From UBA685 sp049889495 (GTDB taxonomy: Bacteria; Pseudomonadota; Alphaproteobacteria; Puniceispirillales; Puniceispirillaceae), in the NCBI GenBank assembly GCA_049889495.1, contig JBMHDH010000071.1, forward strand, positions 1 through 64,000: a stretch of DNA of 64,000 nucleotides. Direction: 5' to 3'. This document shows positions 52,897-61,903 of the stretch, one piece after another. The notes under the pieces are model-generated. The model searched no databases and had not been told where the DNA came from. It was given only the letters and a program-made list of their open reading frames with translations. The first letter of the stretch is position 1, and the number at the start of each line of letters is the position of its first letter. The position numbers and the translations under genes are program-made.

Positions 52897-53541
52897 TTAT
52901 TCAGGTGACGCCAAGCAAACGCCAGTGCCTTTTAACCCGCAATAGCCATGCGGCACCTTATGCAAATATTGCTGATGCGCATCTTCCGCATAATAAAAAA
53001 TCTGGTTTGCCATAATATCTGTGGTGACGGGGCCCATCCCTGCTTTTGCCAGTGCCACCCCATAAGATTTGGCAGACTCTCTTGCGATTTGCAGATCATC
53101 TTCATTATCTGTGTAAATCACAGACCGATATTGCGTGCCAACATCATTGCCTTGCCTGTTGCCTTGTGTTGGGTCATGTTCTTCAAAAAAGACTTTTAAC
53201 AAGTGTTCCAACGAAATGATTTGCGGATCATAGCTGATTAACACCACCTCACTATGGCCAGTGCGTCCAGAACACACCTCTTCATAAGTGGGGTTTGGCG
53301 TCATGCCGCCAGCATAACCCACCGCTGTGGTATAAACCCCATCCATTTGCCAGAACAGGCGTTCCGCCCCCCAAAAACACCCCATACCGACAATAATTTG
53401 GCGATAAGCAGGCGGAAATGGCGGCTGAATAGGCCGTCCATGCACTGCATGTGGTTTTGGATTCACAATGGGATCAGCGCGCCCTGGCAAAGCTTCTGCG
53501 TCATCTGGCAAGCGTGATTTAAAAGGATTTGAGAATAGCAT
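52897..53541 (-). CDS. msrA: Peptide methionine sulfoxide reductase MsrA
   Basis: MsrA repairs methionine-S-sulfoxide in proteins. The 214-residue protein has the catalytic Cys55 in VGMGCFWGAERLFW, YAGGMTPNPTYEEVCSGRTGHSEVV, DPTQGNRQGNDVGTQYRSVIY and a C-terminal HGYCGLKGTG that gives a possible resolving cysteine. I chose ATG 53541, with GGAG upstream, over an in-frame TTG at 53559. No signal peptide is visible, so it is probably cytoplasmic. It is flanked by rpmJ and pgk on the same strand. Confidence 0.95.
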   Translation of the reverse strand: MLFSNPFKSRLPDDAEALPGRADPIVNPKPHAVHGRPIQPPFPPAYRQIIVGMGCFWGAERLFWQMDGVYTTAVGYAGGMTPNPTYEEVCSGRTGHSEVVLISYDPQIISLEHLLKVFFEEHDPTQGNRQGNDVGTQYRSVIYTDNEDDLQIARESAKSYGVALAKAGMGPVTTDIMANQIFYYAEDAHQQYLHKVPHGYCGLKGTGVCLASPE

Positions 53542-53645
53542 AGCGTATCTCTCCCACAAGCAACATGTTAGGCCCCTGACGGGCTGTTATCTTATACATG
53601 GGCACCAGCATCAAACAAGACAAGTCACCAGTGCTGATCTTATCG

Positions 53646-54848
53646 TTATTTTGATATCTTTAATGATTGGATGCCAGGCAATATTTTACCTTCTAGCCAT
53701 TCCAAAAAGGCCCCACCCGCCAATGACAAATAGCTAAAATCATCTGCAACACCAGCGACATTTAATGCAGCAACCGTATCACCGCCGCCTGCGACAGATA
53801 CCAATTTGCCCTGTTTGGTTTGCTGGGCCACCTCTTGTGCTACCGCAATGGTTGCTGTATCAAAAGGCGCCATCTCAAACGCCCCCATCGGCCCATTCCA
53901 TAACACAGTCTTTGCGTTGCGAATCATGTCTTGTGCTTGCGCAATCGAAGCAGGCCCAATATCAAGCATCATTTCACCATCTGCCATCGCATCATTGGCA
54001 ATGGCGCGGTGGGCCGCACCAGCGGCAAATTCCGTGGCGGCCAGCCCATCAACTGGCAATAAAATCTGGCAATGGGACGCCTCTGCCTTTGCCATAATCT
54101 TTTTCGCAGTATCATATAAATCAGCTTCACGAAGCGAGGCTTTCATATCAATCCCAAGCGCGCCCAAAAAGCTGTTCGCCATGCCGCCACCCAAAATAAT
54201 CGCATCTGTGCGTGTCACAAGGTTTTCTAAGACCGCCAATTTGGTCGATACTTTTGCGCCGCCTACCACAGCGACAACAGGCTTTTCTGGCGCAACCAGC
54301 ACGTCTGATAAGGCTTGTAATTCTGAAGCCAAAGAATCACCGACATAAGACGGCAGATGATTGGTAATGGCTTGTGTTGACGCATGGGCGCGATGCGCGG
54401 CTGAAAACGCATCTTGAACAAAGACATCACCCAATGTGGCAAGCTGGCTGGCAAAGTCATCATCATTGGCTTCTTCTTCTGGCCAAAAACGCAAATTCTC
54501 GCCAAGCACAACATCCCCATCCTGTAATGATTGGCACTGATTGCAGGCCTCTTGCGACAACAAATCAGCAATCAAAGGCACCTCTTTTCCAAGAGCCTTA
54601 CTTACATAAGACGCAATTGGGGCCAATGAAAGTTCAGGCACAATTTTGCCTTTCGGGCGTCCCAAATGGCTTAACAATACCAAACGCGCACCCTGCTCCA
54701 TAAGCCGCCTTAACCCTGGGATAATGCGTGTTATTCTTGTGTCATCTGTGATCATGCCCTCTTTTAGGGGCACATTGAAATCCACGCGGATCAGGCATAT
54801 TTTACCGCTTAAATCATTATGTGATGCGATGTTAAAATCGTTCAGCAT
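53646..54848 (-). CDS. pgk: Phosphoglycerate kinase
   Basis: Pgk transfers phosphate from 1,3-bisphosphoglycerate to ADP in glycolysis, or the reverse in gluconeogenesis. The 400-residue protein has the canonical signature ICLIRVDFNVPLKEGMI, LLSHLGRPKGK, VVAVVGGAKVSTKL and the nucleotide loop near VSVAGGGDTVAALN. It is usually beside gap or fba; here it stands alone next to msrA, divergent from a VOC-family gene. Confidence 0.97.
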   Translation of the reverse strand: MLNDFNIASHNDLSGKICLIRVDFNVPLKEGMITDDTRITRIIPGLRRLMEQGARLVLLSHLGRPKGKIVPELSLAPIASYVSKALGKEVPLIADLLSQEACNQCQSLQDGDVVLGENLRFWPEEEANDDDFASQLATLGDVFVQDAFSAAHRAHASTQAITNHLPSYVGDSLASELQALSDVLVAPEKPVVAVVGGAKVSTKLAVLENLVTRTDAIILGGGMANSFLGALGIDMKASLREADLYDTAKKIMAKAEASHCQILLPVDGLAATEFAAGAAHRAIANDAMADGEMMLDIGPASIAQAQDMIRNAKTVLWNGPMGAFEMAPFDTATIAVAQEVAQQTKQGKLVSVAGGGDTVAALNVAGVADDFSYLSLAGGAFLEWLEGKILPGIQSLKISK

Positions 54849-54993
54849 GACAAAACCTTTTTTCTCTAGTAGAAAATCACGTCACTATGTAACACAGATT
54901 TGTTATTCTGACAGTGAAAAGTAAAAACTGGCAAAACAACAAAACGCGCCTTTGGGCCAATTGTGACAAGAAAATAAAAGAGGTTTCATTTCC

Positions 54994-55422
54994 ATGTCCG
55001 ATAAGATTATACCACCATTTCATCTGGCATTTGCCGTGACAGATTTACAAAAGACAGAAAGCTTTTTTGTCGATTTATTGGGATGCGAGACAGGACGGCG
55101 TTCTGAAAGATGGATTGATTTTGATTTTTTTGGTCATCAAATCACGGCGCATCTGGTGGATGGTGATTTGCCATCTGCTGAGACCAACCCCGTTGATGGG
55201 GAAAAAGTCCCCTCTCGCCATTTTGGGGCAATTCTTGAATGGGATCAGTGGCAGGCCCTGTCAAAGCGTTTGCAAGATGCCAAGATCAGCTTTTTGATCG
55301 AACCGCAAATTCGTTTTGCAGGTGAAGTGGGCGAACAAGCCACCATGTTTTTCCGTGACCCATCTGGCAATGCGCTGGAATTTAAAGCCTTTAAAGACCA
55401 ATCCATGATCTTTGCGAAATAA
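54994..55422 (+). CDS. VOC-superfamily (glyoxalase/dioxygenase-like) protein
   Basis: The 142-residue protein has the paired beta-alpha-beta units of the vicinal-oxygen-chelate fold: a first half with PFHLAFAVTDLQKTESFFVDLLG and a second ending MFFRDPSGNALEFKAFKD. His in the first strand and Glu in the last are likely metal ligands. The substrate is unknown; it is a single-domain protein of the general VOC type. AGAGG precedes the ATG. azlC begins shortly downstream. Confidence 0.88.
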   Translation: MSDKIIPPFHLAFAVTDLQKTESFFVDLLGCETGRRSERWIDFDFFGHQITAHLVDGDLPSAETNPVDGEKVPSRHFGAILEWDQWQALSKRLQDAKISFLIEPQIRFAGEVGEQATMFFRDPSGNALEFKAFKDQSMIFAK

Positions 55423-55450
55423 AGATTTTCACCAAAGAGACCTTTTTTTG

Positions 55451-56158
55451 ATGCAAACCCCGATCACCGCCAGACAGGAATTTTTCGCTGGCATAAAAGA
55501 TATCTTGCCCTTGCAATTTGGTATCATCCCCTTTGGCACCGCCTTTGGGGTTTTGGGTGTTGATGCTGGCCTGACATCATGGCAGACCTTTTTCATGTCC
55601 AGCTTACTATTTGCGGGCACCAGCCAAATCATTTTTGCCCAGCTTGTGTCAATCGCAACACCTGTGCCGATCATCCTCAGCTCTGTGGCAGCCTTAAATG
55701 CCCGCCATTTGCTCTATTCTGCTTCGATTTCAGCCTATCTTCGCCATTTGCCTTTGCGCTGGAAAATCCCACTTGCCTATCTCTTAACAGATGAAGCATT
55801 TGCCACCTCGATCATTCGCTATCAACAAAAACCAGCCAATGATGTGATGCATTATCACCTGCTTGGCTCTGGCCTTACCCTATGGTCAGTCTGGCAGCTC
55901 TCCACCGCGATTGGGGTTCTTGCGGGTCATGCCATCCCAGACAGCTTGTCTTTGGGCTTTGTGATTCCACTGATTTTCCTAGCGATCATCTTACCCTTAA
56001 TCAAAAGCAAGGTCGAAATTGCAACACTGATTGTCAGCACAACTTGTGTCTTTTTATTCGCCCATTTGCCCTATAATTTATGGCTGTTAATTGCCGCTAT
56101 CGCAGGCATTATCGCAGGCGTCATCACAGACAGCCTCGCCGCTCGGGGTGTGATATGA
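55451..56158 (+). CDS. azlC: AzlC-family branched-chain amino acid exporter subunit
   Basis: AzlC is the large membrane subunit of a two-part amino acid exporter. The 235-residue protein has about seven hydrophobic segments and the family sequence FFAGIKDILPLQFGIIPFGTAFGVL, MSSLLFAGTSQIIFAQL and ALNARHLLYSASI, with LTDEAFATS. ATG 55451 fits the family; the frame is open to a TTG at 55412 within the previous gene. Its stop overlaps the azlD start (ATGA). Confidence 0.92.
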   Translation: MQTPITARQEFFAGIKDILPLQFGIIPFGTAFGVLGVDAGLTSWQTFFMSSLLFAGTSQIIFAQLVSIATPVPIILSSVAALNARHLLYSASISAYLRHLPLRWKIPLAYLLTDEAFATSIIRYQQKPANDVMHYHLLGSGLTLWSVWQLSTAIGVLAGHAIPDSLSLGFVIPLIFLAIILPLIKSKVEIATLIVSTTCVFLFAHLPYNLWLLIAAIAGIIAGVITDSLAARGVI

Positions 56159-56469
56159 TTTGGCTTGTTATCATCATCAGCGGCATGATCACTTTTGCGA
56201 TGCGCTTTGTGTTTTTAACGCCTCTTATGCCAAAAGATATCTCACCTGCCATGACAACAGCCATGCGGCTGGTGCCAATTGCGGTGTTATGGACCATCAT
56301 TGTTGCTGAAATCTTCTTATCTGGCCAAGCGGTAGCAGATCCGCTTACCAACCCGCGCCTTTATGCCGCCGCTCTTGCGCTGATTGTGGCATGGTTCAGC
56401 AAATCAGTCATTGCCACCATTGGGGTGGGTTTGCCAGCCTTATGGGCGTTTGATTATTTTTTGCCCTAA
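56155..56469 (+). CDS. azlD: AzlD-family branched-chain amino acid exporter subunit
   Basis: AzlD is the small partner of AzlC: 104 residues, four hydrophobic segments, with ISGMITFAMRFVFL at the start and a C-terminal ATIGVGLPALWAFDYF. The ATG at 56155 overlaps the azlC TGA, so the two are translationally coupled. Its 3' end overlaps the last 30 bp of the convergent DMT gene. Confidence 0.9.
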   Translation: MIWLVIIISGMITFAMRFVFLTPLMPKDISPAMTTAMRLVPIAVLWTIIVAEIFLSGQAVADPLTNPRLYAAALALIVAWFSKSVIATIGVGLPALWAFDYFLP

Positions 56470-57333
56470 TCGGCCATCCATAACCGCCAACCCAATGGCA
56501 ATGACGACAAACCCTATAAGGGCTTCGACTGGCAAATATTGCGCCAACACAAGACCGTCAAGCAACACAGCAAAAACAGGCACAATGATTGTCACCAACA
56601 TCAAATTGGATGCCCCTGCCAAGGCTAAAATCTTAAAATATAAAAGATAGGCGCCAGCCGTGCCAATCACCCCAAGGCCAATCGCGACGATGATCATAGT
56701 GCCATCAAGCGCGAAATGCGGCACCCCTTCTTTGATCAGCATCACAGGCAATAACAACAAGCTGGCCGTTGCCATCATCCCAAAGGCGGTAACTGCCCCG
56801 TGATAGCCTTGCAAGCGTAATTTCCCCCATACAGAGGCAAAGGCATAGGATAAGGTTGCCAAAATCACAGCCAATTGACCAATGGATGTGAAATCCAGCG
56901 CAAGCAATTCTGTTGGCCCTGCGACAATCACAACCCCGCTTATGCCAATCAGCACCCCTAGAAAACGTGACCAGCTCAGCCTTTCATCTGCGATAAATAG
57001 CGCAGCAACCACGACCCCAAAAAAGGCGGTATTGGCATTGATGATTGATGCCATGCCACCTGTGATAAATAACTGCCCATAGGCAATCAGTGAAAAAGGA
57101 ATGGCGTTATTTAACGCGCCCATAAGGGTCACTGGCGTCCAGAATTTCAGGCTTTTTGGCAAGGAAATTTTTGCAAGACGCAAATAGAAAAACAGCGTCA
57201 GCGCGCCAATTAACACGCGGAAAAACACAAGGCTTACAGGCCCCATCACCACCAAAGCCATTTCGATAAACAGAAAAGACGCGCCCCAAATCACGGATAA
57301 CAGCATCAACAATGCCCATGCTTGCTTAGACAA
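56440..57333 (-). CDS. EamA-family (DMT) transporter
   Basis: This is a second drug/metabolite-type permease, 297 residues with ten hydrophobic segments: AWALLMLLSVIWGASFLFIEMAL, a central GVVIVAGPTELL and the second-half LMLVTIIVPVFAVLLDGLVLAQYL. It is not closely similar to the 8.5-kb copy by eye. The C-terminal 30 bp overlap azlD on the other strand. The substrate is unknown. Confidence 0.87.
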   Translation of the reverse strand: MSKQAWALLMLLSVIWGASFLFIEMALVVMGPVSLVFFRVLIGALTLFFYLRLAKISLPKSLKFWTPVTLMGALNNAIPFSLIAYGQLFITGGMASIINANTAFFGVVVAALFIADERLSWSRFLGVLIGISGVVIVAGPTELLALDFTSIGQLAVILATLSYAFASVWGKLRLQGYHGAVTAFGMMATASLLLLPVMLIKEGVPHFALDGTMIIVAIGLGVIGTAGAYLLYFKILALAGASNLMLVTIIVPVFAVLLDGLVLAQYLPVEALIGFVVIAIGLAVMDGRLGQKIIKRP

Positions 57334-57368
57334 AGATCGTCCCTCCCCAACGCTGATGGAAAATTATG

Positions 57369-58112
57369 CTAGTTAAAGGCCACAAGCATCATTCTGACAC
57401 CCATAAGAAAGAAAAACCAGAGCAATATCTGTCTGAAACGGGTTTGTTCTACCTTGCCACGCAACGCCTCACCAATCCGAAACCCAAGCAAGGCGGCCAC
57501 GGTGCCAATGGCGGCAGGACCCAAGACGGCCATGGTGACAAGGCCTGTTGCGATATAACCGACTGCCAGCGGCACACATCCCACAAGAAGCAAGAAACCA
57601 GACGCATCAACAAAGGCTTTTGGCGTTAAATTTTTAGAGATCAAATAAATCACCAAGGGCACAGCCCACATGGAGGTCAAAGCCCCCATCAGACCTGCTG
57701 AAACCCCCAAAACCACTTGCCAGATTTTATCTTTTTCAGGCGATAGCTTAATCGGCTTTCCGATCAGATTATAGACGGCAAACACCATCACTGTTACCGC
57801 CACAATCAGGCGCAAGGCATCTTCAGGCACTTGTGCCGTCACAAATGAAAACCCAAAAATGCTAACTGTTAATGCCACCGCAAATAAGCCATATCGCCGA
57901 ACAAGATCTGGCAAATCATCCACTTTTGAGACCTGGACCAAATTGGTCAACAACATCGGGATCAAATTCACAGCCAAGGCTTGTAAGGGGGATAAAAAAA
58001 ACGTCATCAAGGTGATCGCAGTGGTCGGCAGGCCAAGCCCCAAAAATCCCTTTATGGTGCCAGCCACCAAATAACAAGCCGCCACAAAGACACATACCTC
58101 CCAAACCGCCAT
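57369..58112 (-). CDS. TSUP-family (TauE/SafE) permease
   Basis: The 247-residue membrane protein has the TSUP layout of two repeats of about four helices. The family motif appears as TIKGFLGLGLPTTAITLMTFFLSPLQALAVNLIPM in the first repeat and GVSAGLMGALTSMWAVPLVIYLISK in the second. TSUP proteins move sulfite, sulfoacetate or other anions; the substrate here is unknown. Its start overlaps the stop of the upstream pterin dehydratase gene. Confidence 0.88.
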   Translation of the reverse strand: MAVWEVCVFVAACYLVAGTIKGFLGLGLPTTAITLMTFFLSPLQALAVNLIPMLLTNLVQVSKVDDLPDLVRRYGLFAVALTVSIFGFSFVTAQVPEDALRLIVAVTVMVFAVYNLIGKPIKLSPEKDKIWQVVLGVSAGLMGALTSMWAVPLVIYLISKNLTPKAFVDASGFLLLVGCVPLAVGYIATGLVTMAVLGPAAIGTVAALLGFRIGEALRGKVEQTRFRQILLWFFFLMGVRMMLVAFN

Positions 58113-58441
58113 TATAATGCTTTCTGGGCGAGGAATTCAGCGTGATAATCACGCGCTGTTTTCACAATAATCTCAGCCAATTTTTCATCTAATTCTGTGA
58201 GCCCGCCCACATCATGGGTGGTCAAAGTGATCGTCACATCACGATAGACATTATACCAATTCGGGTGATGATCTAGCACCTCTGCTGCGATCGCAATTTC
58301 TGACATAAAGGCAAAGGCACGTTTGAAAGTGGCAAATCGCAATTTGATTGAAATTGCGGTGCCATCCTTCACAAGATGCCAATCTGGATAAAGGCTGATA
58401 AGCTGTGATATCTGATCCTTATGATAGATCGTTGGGCGCAT
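58112..58441 (-). CDS. phhB: Pterin-4a-carbinolamine dehydratase
   Basis: This small enzyme recycles tetrahydrobiopterin-type cofactors by dehydrating 4a-hydroxytetrahydropterin. The 109-residue protein has the family motif DHHPNWYNVYRDVTITLTTHD, with the two histidines and the THD stretch, and the upstream FKRAFAFMSEIAIAAEVLDHH. No phenylalanine hydroxylase gene is in the window. It overlaps the TSUP permease gene by one base. Confidence 0.93.
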   Translation of the reverse strand: MRPTIYHKDQISQLISLYPDWHLVKDGTAISIKLRFATFKRAFAFMSEIAIAAEVLDHHPNWYNVYRDVTITLTTHDVGGLTELDEKLAEIIVKTARDYHAEFLAQKAL

Positions 58442-58514
58442 GCGATTTTGCCTTTTGTCAAAAGCCTCTTTATGGTGAGGGCATCATTGATCTTAAAAAA
58501 AATAGCATAACTTT

Positions 58515-58973
58515 ATGAAATTTTTGTTTATTGCACAAACACCATCTGAAAACACCAAGGCCATCGCCAAAACGGCCCTTGCGGCCATGCAAGATCATGC
58601 CAGCGAGGCCAGCTACATCCTCTTTCAATCACCCACGCAAATAAAGGCCAGTGATATTGATGATATAGATGGGCTGATCCTAGGCACATTAGAGAATATT
58701 GGTGCGTTATCTGGCCTGACCAAAGATATGTTTGATCGTTGTTACAATGACTGGCTAGATCGCAAACAAGGATTGCCTGTTGCCTTTTATATCAGAGCTG
58801 GCCTTGATGGCACCGCGACAAGCCGCACCTTAAACAGCTATGCAAAAGCGTTATCATGGCGGCTCATTGCCCCGCCCCTTATCCTCCATGGCAGCTATGA
58901 TGATCAGATGCCATCAGATGCTGCCGCTTTGGCCGCTGGCTTGATTGCGGGTGTTGAAGCTGGCATTTTTTAA
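58515..58973 (+). CDS. Flavodoxin-like protein
   Basis: The 152-residue protein has a flavodoxin-like alpha/beta pattern: KFLFIAQTPSENTKAIAKTAL would be the phosphate loop, then DDIDGLILGTLENIGALSGLTKDMFDRCY and PVAFYIRAGLDGTATSRTLN. The classical T-x-T-G-x-T loop is not intact, so FMN binding is uncertain. No partner reductase is adjacent. Confidence 0.75.
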   Translation: MKFLFIAQTPSENTKAIAKTALAAMQDHASEASYILFQSPTQIKASDIDDIDGLILGTLENIGALSGLTKDMFDRCYNDWLDRKQGLPVAFYIRAGLDGTATSRTLNSYAKALSWRLIAPPLILHGSYDDQMPSDAAALAAGLIAGVEAGIF

Positions 58974-59029
58974 TCTATCTTTCCGCGCGTAACAAAAAAG
59001 AGGCCACCGCATATGAGATTCCACCCCTC

Positions 59030-59569
59030 ATGAGATTATTATCATTTTTTGCCGAAATTGCCCCGCTTTGCGCGCTTTTTATTGGCACAGAGTTATATGA
59101 TATCTTTATTGGTGCGCTTGCATCTGTGATTGTGGCCGCCCTTGTTTTGGTGCTGACCTATCTTCGGGAAAAGCGCGTGGCGCGTTTTGCGATATTTTCC
59201 GTTGCCTTATCAACGCTTTTTACCATCGCTGCTTTTTTGGCTGGCGAAAGCGTCTTTATCAAGATCCAACCAACCCTCTTTAACCTCAGCTTTGGTGCGG
59301 TATTGCTTGGCGGGCGTCTATTTGGCTTGCCAATGATGAAACGGTTTTTTGGCACGCAATTCTTTTTAACAGATCAGGCATGGCTGACCTTGACCACAAG
59401 ATGGGGGCTTTTCATGTTTGTGCTTGCCCTTGGCAATGAATGGGCATGGCGCAGCTTAAGTGATGAAGGCTGGGTCAGCTTTAAATTATTCATCGTCGCA
59501 CCTGCCACGGCCTTATTCATGGCAGCCCAAATCCCGATCACTTTGCGCTCGCGCATCACCCCTTCTTGA
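59030..59569 (+). CDS. yciB: Inner-membrane septation protein YciB/IspA family
   Basis: The 179-residue protein has five hydrophobic segments and the family sequence LSFFAEIAPLCALFIGTELY, FGAVLLGGRLFGLPMMKRFFG and LTTRWGLFMFVLALGNEWAWRSLSDEGWVSFKLF. YciB proteins affect cell envelope integrity and division. Its stop codon lies in a short tandem duplication shared with the convergent GST gene. Confidence 0.92.
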   Translation: MRLLSFFAEIAPLCALFIGTELYDIFIGALASVIVAALVLVLTYLREKRVARFAIFSVALSTLFTIAAFLAGESVFIKIQPTLFNLSFGAVLLGGRLFGLPMMKRFFGTQFFLTDQAWLTLTTRWGLFMFVLALGNEWAWRSLSDEGWVSFKLFIVAPATALFMAAQIPITLRSRITPS

Positions 59570-59586
59570 TTATCCCTTCTTGATTA
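59560..59586. repeat. 13-bp tandem duplication across two stop codons
   Basis: CCCTTCTTGATTA is present at 59560-59572 and 59574-59586. The first copy holds the TGA stop of yciB and the last base of its TTA holds the edge of the GST stop codon (59570-59572). The event duplicated the junction of two convergent genes. Confidence 0.93.
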
Positions 59587-60484
59587 AATAGCCAAGAACA
59601 GGCAAATGAAGCGCAACATGCCCCACCGCCTCATGATGCAAATCAAGTGACACTCTTGTCGCATCAAGATAACGAAGCGTGCCAGTGACATCAGGATCAG
59701 CCGTCTGGCCATATTGGCGAATGACCACCTGATCTCCCACCGCAAGATTATCTGGATTATGCCCAAAAATCCCGCTTGGGCTTGTCGGTGTTGCGTCTTT
59801 TGCAATCGCAAGGGCTTGTTCACCTGTGATATCAGTGGCACTGCCTTGGCCAAGGGCTTCGACCTTTTCATTAATCGCTAAAAGTGCCTTAAAAGGTGCT
59901 AAAAAGGCGGGGCCGCCATCCCATCTGCCATTAATAAACCACAACAAATAATGCAGATTCGCATCAGCTTGGCTAGGGGCATCCCCAAATAAGAAATCAC
60001 CGCTATTTTGGGCATGAGCCTCTAGCAGTGACAAACCAGCATAAAGCTGGGTTTCAATCGCTGGCAAATTGGCCACCATGCTCTCTTTCGTCCATCCTTG
60101 ATCAAAATACAGACTGGCTCTGTCTTTGATAAATTCAGGCGGGGCACCATCCATGGCATTCACAAGCACAATGCGCAATGCCAAATTAAACAAAACCGTT
60201 TCTGACCAGCTGGCCATTGCCATGGAAAGGCCTGTGACCAATTGTGGCTCTTTAATCTCTTCATCCAATAACCGAAAGATATTTTGGCTATCGCCATAAA
60301 TATCGGCGCCCACTTGTGCCACAGGTGTCCGCCGATAGCCCCCTGTTAAGGGCATCAAAAGCGGCTTTGGCGGTACTCTTGGGATTTCAACTGACTGCCA
60401 AGATAAGGATTTCATGCCAAACCCCACACGCACCTTTTGTGCAACAGGTGATTGGGGGTAATGATGAAAAATAATATCAGACAT
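59570..60484 (-). CDS. Glutathione S-transferase-like protein with extra C-terminal domain
   Basis: The N-terminal 80 residues form a GST thioredoxin-fold half (IIFHHYPQSPVAQKVRVGFG; RRTPVAQVGADIYGDSQNI), and a helical GST C-domain runs to about residue 225. A further 65-70 residues (GDQVVIRQYGQTADPDVTGTL onward) look like a small beta-strand domain, found in some alphaproteobacterial GST-like proteins as far as I recall. I chose ATG 60484 with GAGG upstream. The substrate is unknown; glutathione reductase is also in the window. Confidence 0.85.
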   Translation of the reverse strand: MSDIIFHHYPQSPVAQKVRVGFGMKSLSWQSVEIPRVPPKPLLMPLTGGYRRTPVAQVGADIYGDSQNIFRLLDEEIKEPQLVTGLSMAMASWSETVLFNLALRIVLVNAMDGAPPEFIKDRASLYFDQGWTKESMVANLPAIETQLYAGLSLLEAHAQNSGDFLFGDAPSQADANLHYLLWFINGRWDGGPAFLAPFKALLAINEKVEALGQGSATDITGEQALAIAKDATPTSPSGIFGHNPDNLAVGDQVVIRQYGQTADPDVTGTLRYLDATRVSLDLHHEAVGHVALHLPVLGYLIKKG

Positions 60485-60545
60485 GTTCTGCCTCATTTAT
60501 GAAAAAGGATAAGGTATAAAAAACGATAAGGATACCAACAGGCGG

Positions 60546-61196
60546 TTACTGAGATGGCATAGATTGCAACCAAACCCGCCCAGGGCCCGTCAGAGACGCC
60601 ACATATTGCCCATTGGCCAATTGTTCCAATTCAAACCCAATAGAGGGTGCCATCGCCGCCAAGGCGCGCGCATCCACTTGCAACACATCATCATCATCTA
60701 AGGTTAACGGGAATAAATCACCACTCATAAAGGCAACAACCGTGCCTTCCCCTGTGACTTGATAAAGCTGATACGGGCCTGCTAGCCCCTCTAATTCCAC
60801 ATCAACCACAAGCGATAATGCCACATCATGTGTCACAGCAAATAAGCTCGAAGATGACAGAATCAGACCGTTTTTATGGATCTGCATATGAAAAGCAATC
60901 AGCGAGCCAGTTGAGCTTGGTGACAGATACAGGATTTCATTTTCATTACTGTCATTGCGGTAATTATCAAGGCCTGTAAATTCTGCATGTGGTTCAACGG
61001 CAATCGCAGGGGCTTTTGCCAAAAACGCCCCTTTCGCGGCGGTAATCACACAATAAGCTGGGCAATCAAATTCAAGCGCAGGTGACGCGCCTTCAACAAT
61101 ACGATAGCTAGCGGTCATACCCGCCTCATCAGATGCAGGCACAGTTTCATGTAACTCTTGATCATTTGTGTCTGGCAATTGTGGCTCATCACTCAT
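60546..61196 (-). CDS. AIM24-family-like protein
   Basis: The 216-residue protein ends in GPGRVWLQSMPSQ, the hallmark C-terminus of the AIM24/TIGR00266 family. The preceding pattern (CVITAAKGAFLAKAPAIAVEP; LILSSSSLFAVTHDVALSLVVD) fits the family's repeated beta fold. It is divergent elsewhere and has an acidic N-terminal extension of about 30 residues. No enzymatic role is established for the family. It is divergent from the TPR protein gene. Confidence 0.7.
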   Translation of the reverse strand: MSDEPQLPDTNDQELHETVPASDEAGMTASYRIVEGASPALEFDCPAYCVITAAKGAFLAKAPAIAVEPHAEFTGLDNYRNDSNENEILYLSPSSTGSLIAFHMQIHKNGLILSSSSLFAVTHDVALSLVVDVELEGLAGPYQLYQVTGEGTVVAFMSGDLFPLTLDDDDVLQVDARALAAMAPSIGFELEQLANGQYVASLTGPGRVWLQSMPSQ

Positions 61197-61382
61197 CTGG
61201 CGTCATCCAAATTGAAATCTCTTTGTCTTACTATAGCTAGCATCGTGAACATGACAAAGCTTTCCTTTTACCAAAACAAGTAATTTATCTGTTTTTTGGG
61301 TAATCCTGTTGACGGCTTATGATCGTAGCAAAAGACAGTGACACAAAAACAGAAATTACGATTGTGATAAAGGAGCTTACGC

Positions 61383-61877
61383 ATGGCATATGCACAAATC
61401 AGTGATCAATCTCGCATGGGCCCTTTATTGGCAATGGCCGCTTTGTTTATGATGCTGGTCTTTACCAGCACAGCTGAGGCAGCTGGCAGCTATAGCTCAT
61501 CTTCAAAATCAGATAAAAATGATTTCATCACCAAGGCAGAATCACAAATTGCACAAAAAGCCTATGATAAGGCCCTGATTTTGCTGGATGCAGGCCTTAA
61601 AAAAGAGCCGAATAACGCAGATGGCTGGAATTTGAAAGGCTTTTCCCACCGCAAATTAGGGGCATATGAAGCAGCAAAAGCAGCCTATGACAAAGCCTTA
61701 TCAATCAAGCCAAATCATGAAAGAGCGATGGAATATCTTGGTGAGCTTTATCTTACGCTTGATGATTTGCCACAAGCAGAGGCCATGCTTGAAAAATTGG
61801 CCGCCAAATGTCTGTTTAACTGTAAATATCGTGACATGTTGGCAGATTCGATTGCGGCCTATAAGGCGGCAAATTAA
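61383..61877 (+). CDS. Exported TPR-repeat protein
   Basis: A 164-residue protein with a probable signal peptide (RMGPLLAMAALFMMLVFTSTAEAA) and about three to four TPR helical repeats (AYDKALILLDAGLKKEPNNADGWNLKGFSHRKLGAYEAAKAAYDKALSIKPNHERAMEYLGELY). A CLFNC pair near the C-terminus could form a disulfide in the periplasm. AAGGAG precedes the ATG. It probably binds a protein partner; which one is unknown. Confidence 0.88.
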   Translation: MAYAQISDQSRMGPLLAMAALFMMLVFTSTAEAAGSYSSSSKSDKNDFITKAESQIAQKAYDKALILLDAGLKKEPNNADGWNLKGFSHRKLGAYEAAKAAYDKALSIKPNHERAMEYLGELYLTLDDLPQAEAMLEKLAAKCLFNCKYRDMLADSIAAYKAAN

Positions 61878-61903
61878 CGCCATCTACTCACGCCATCAAA
61901 CCA

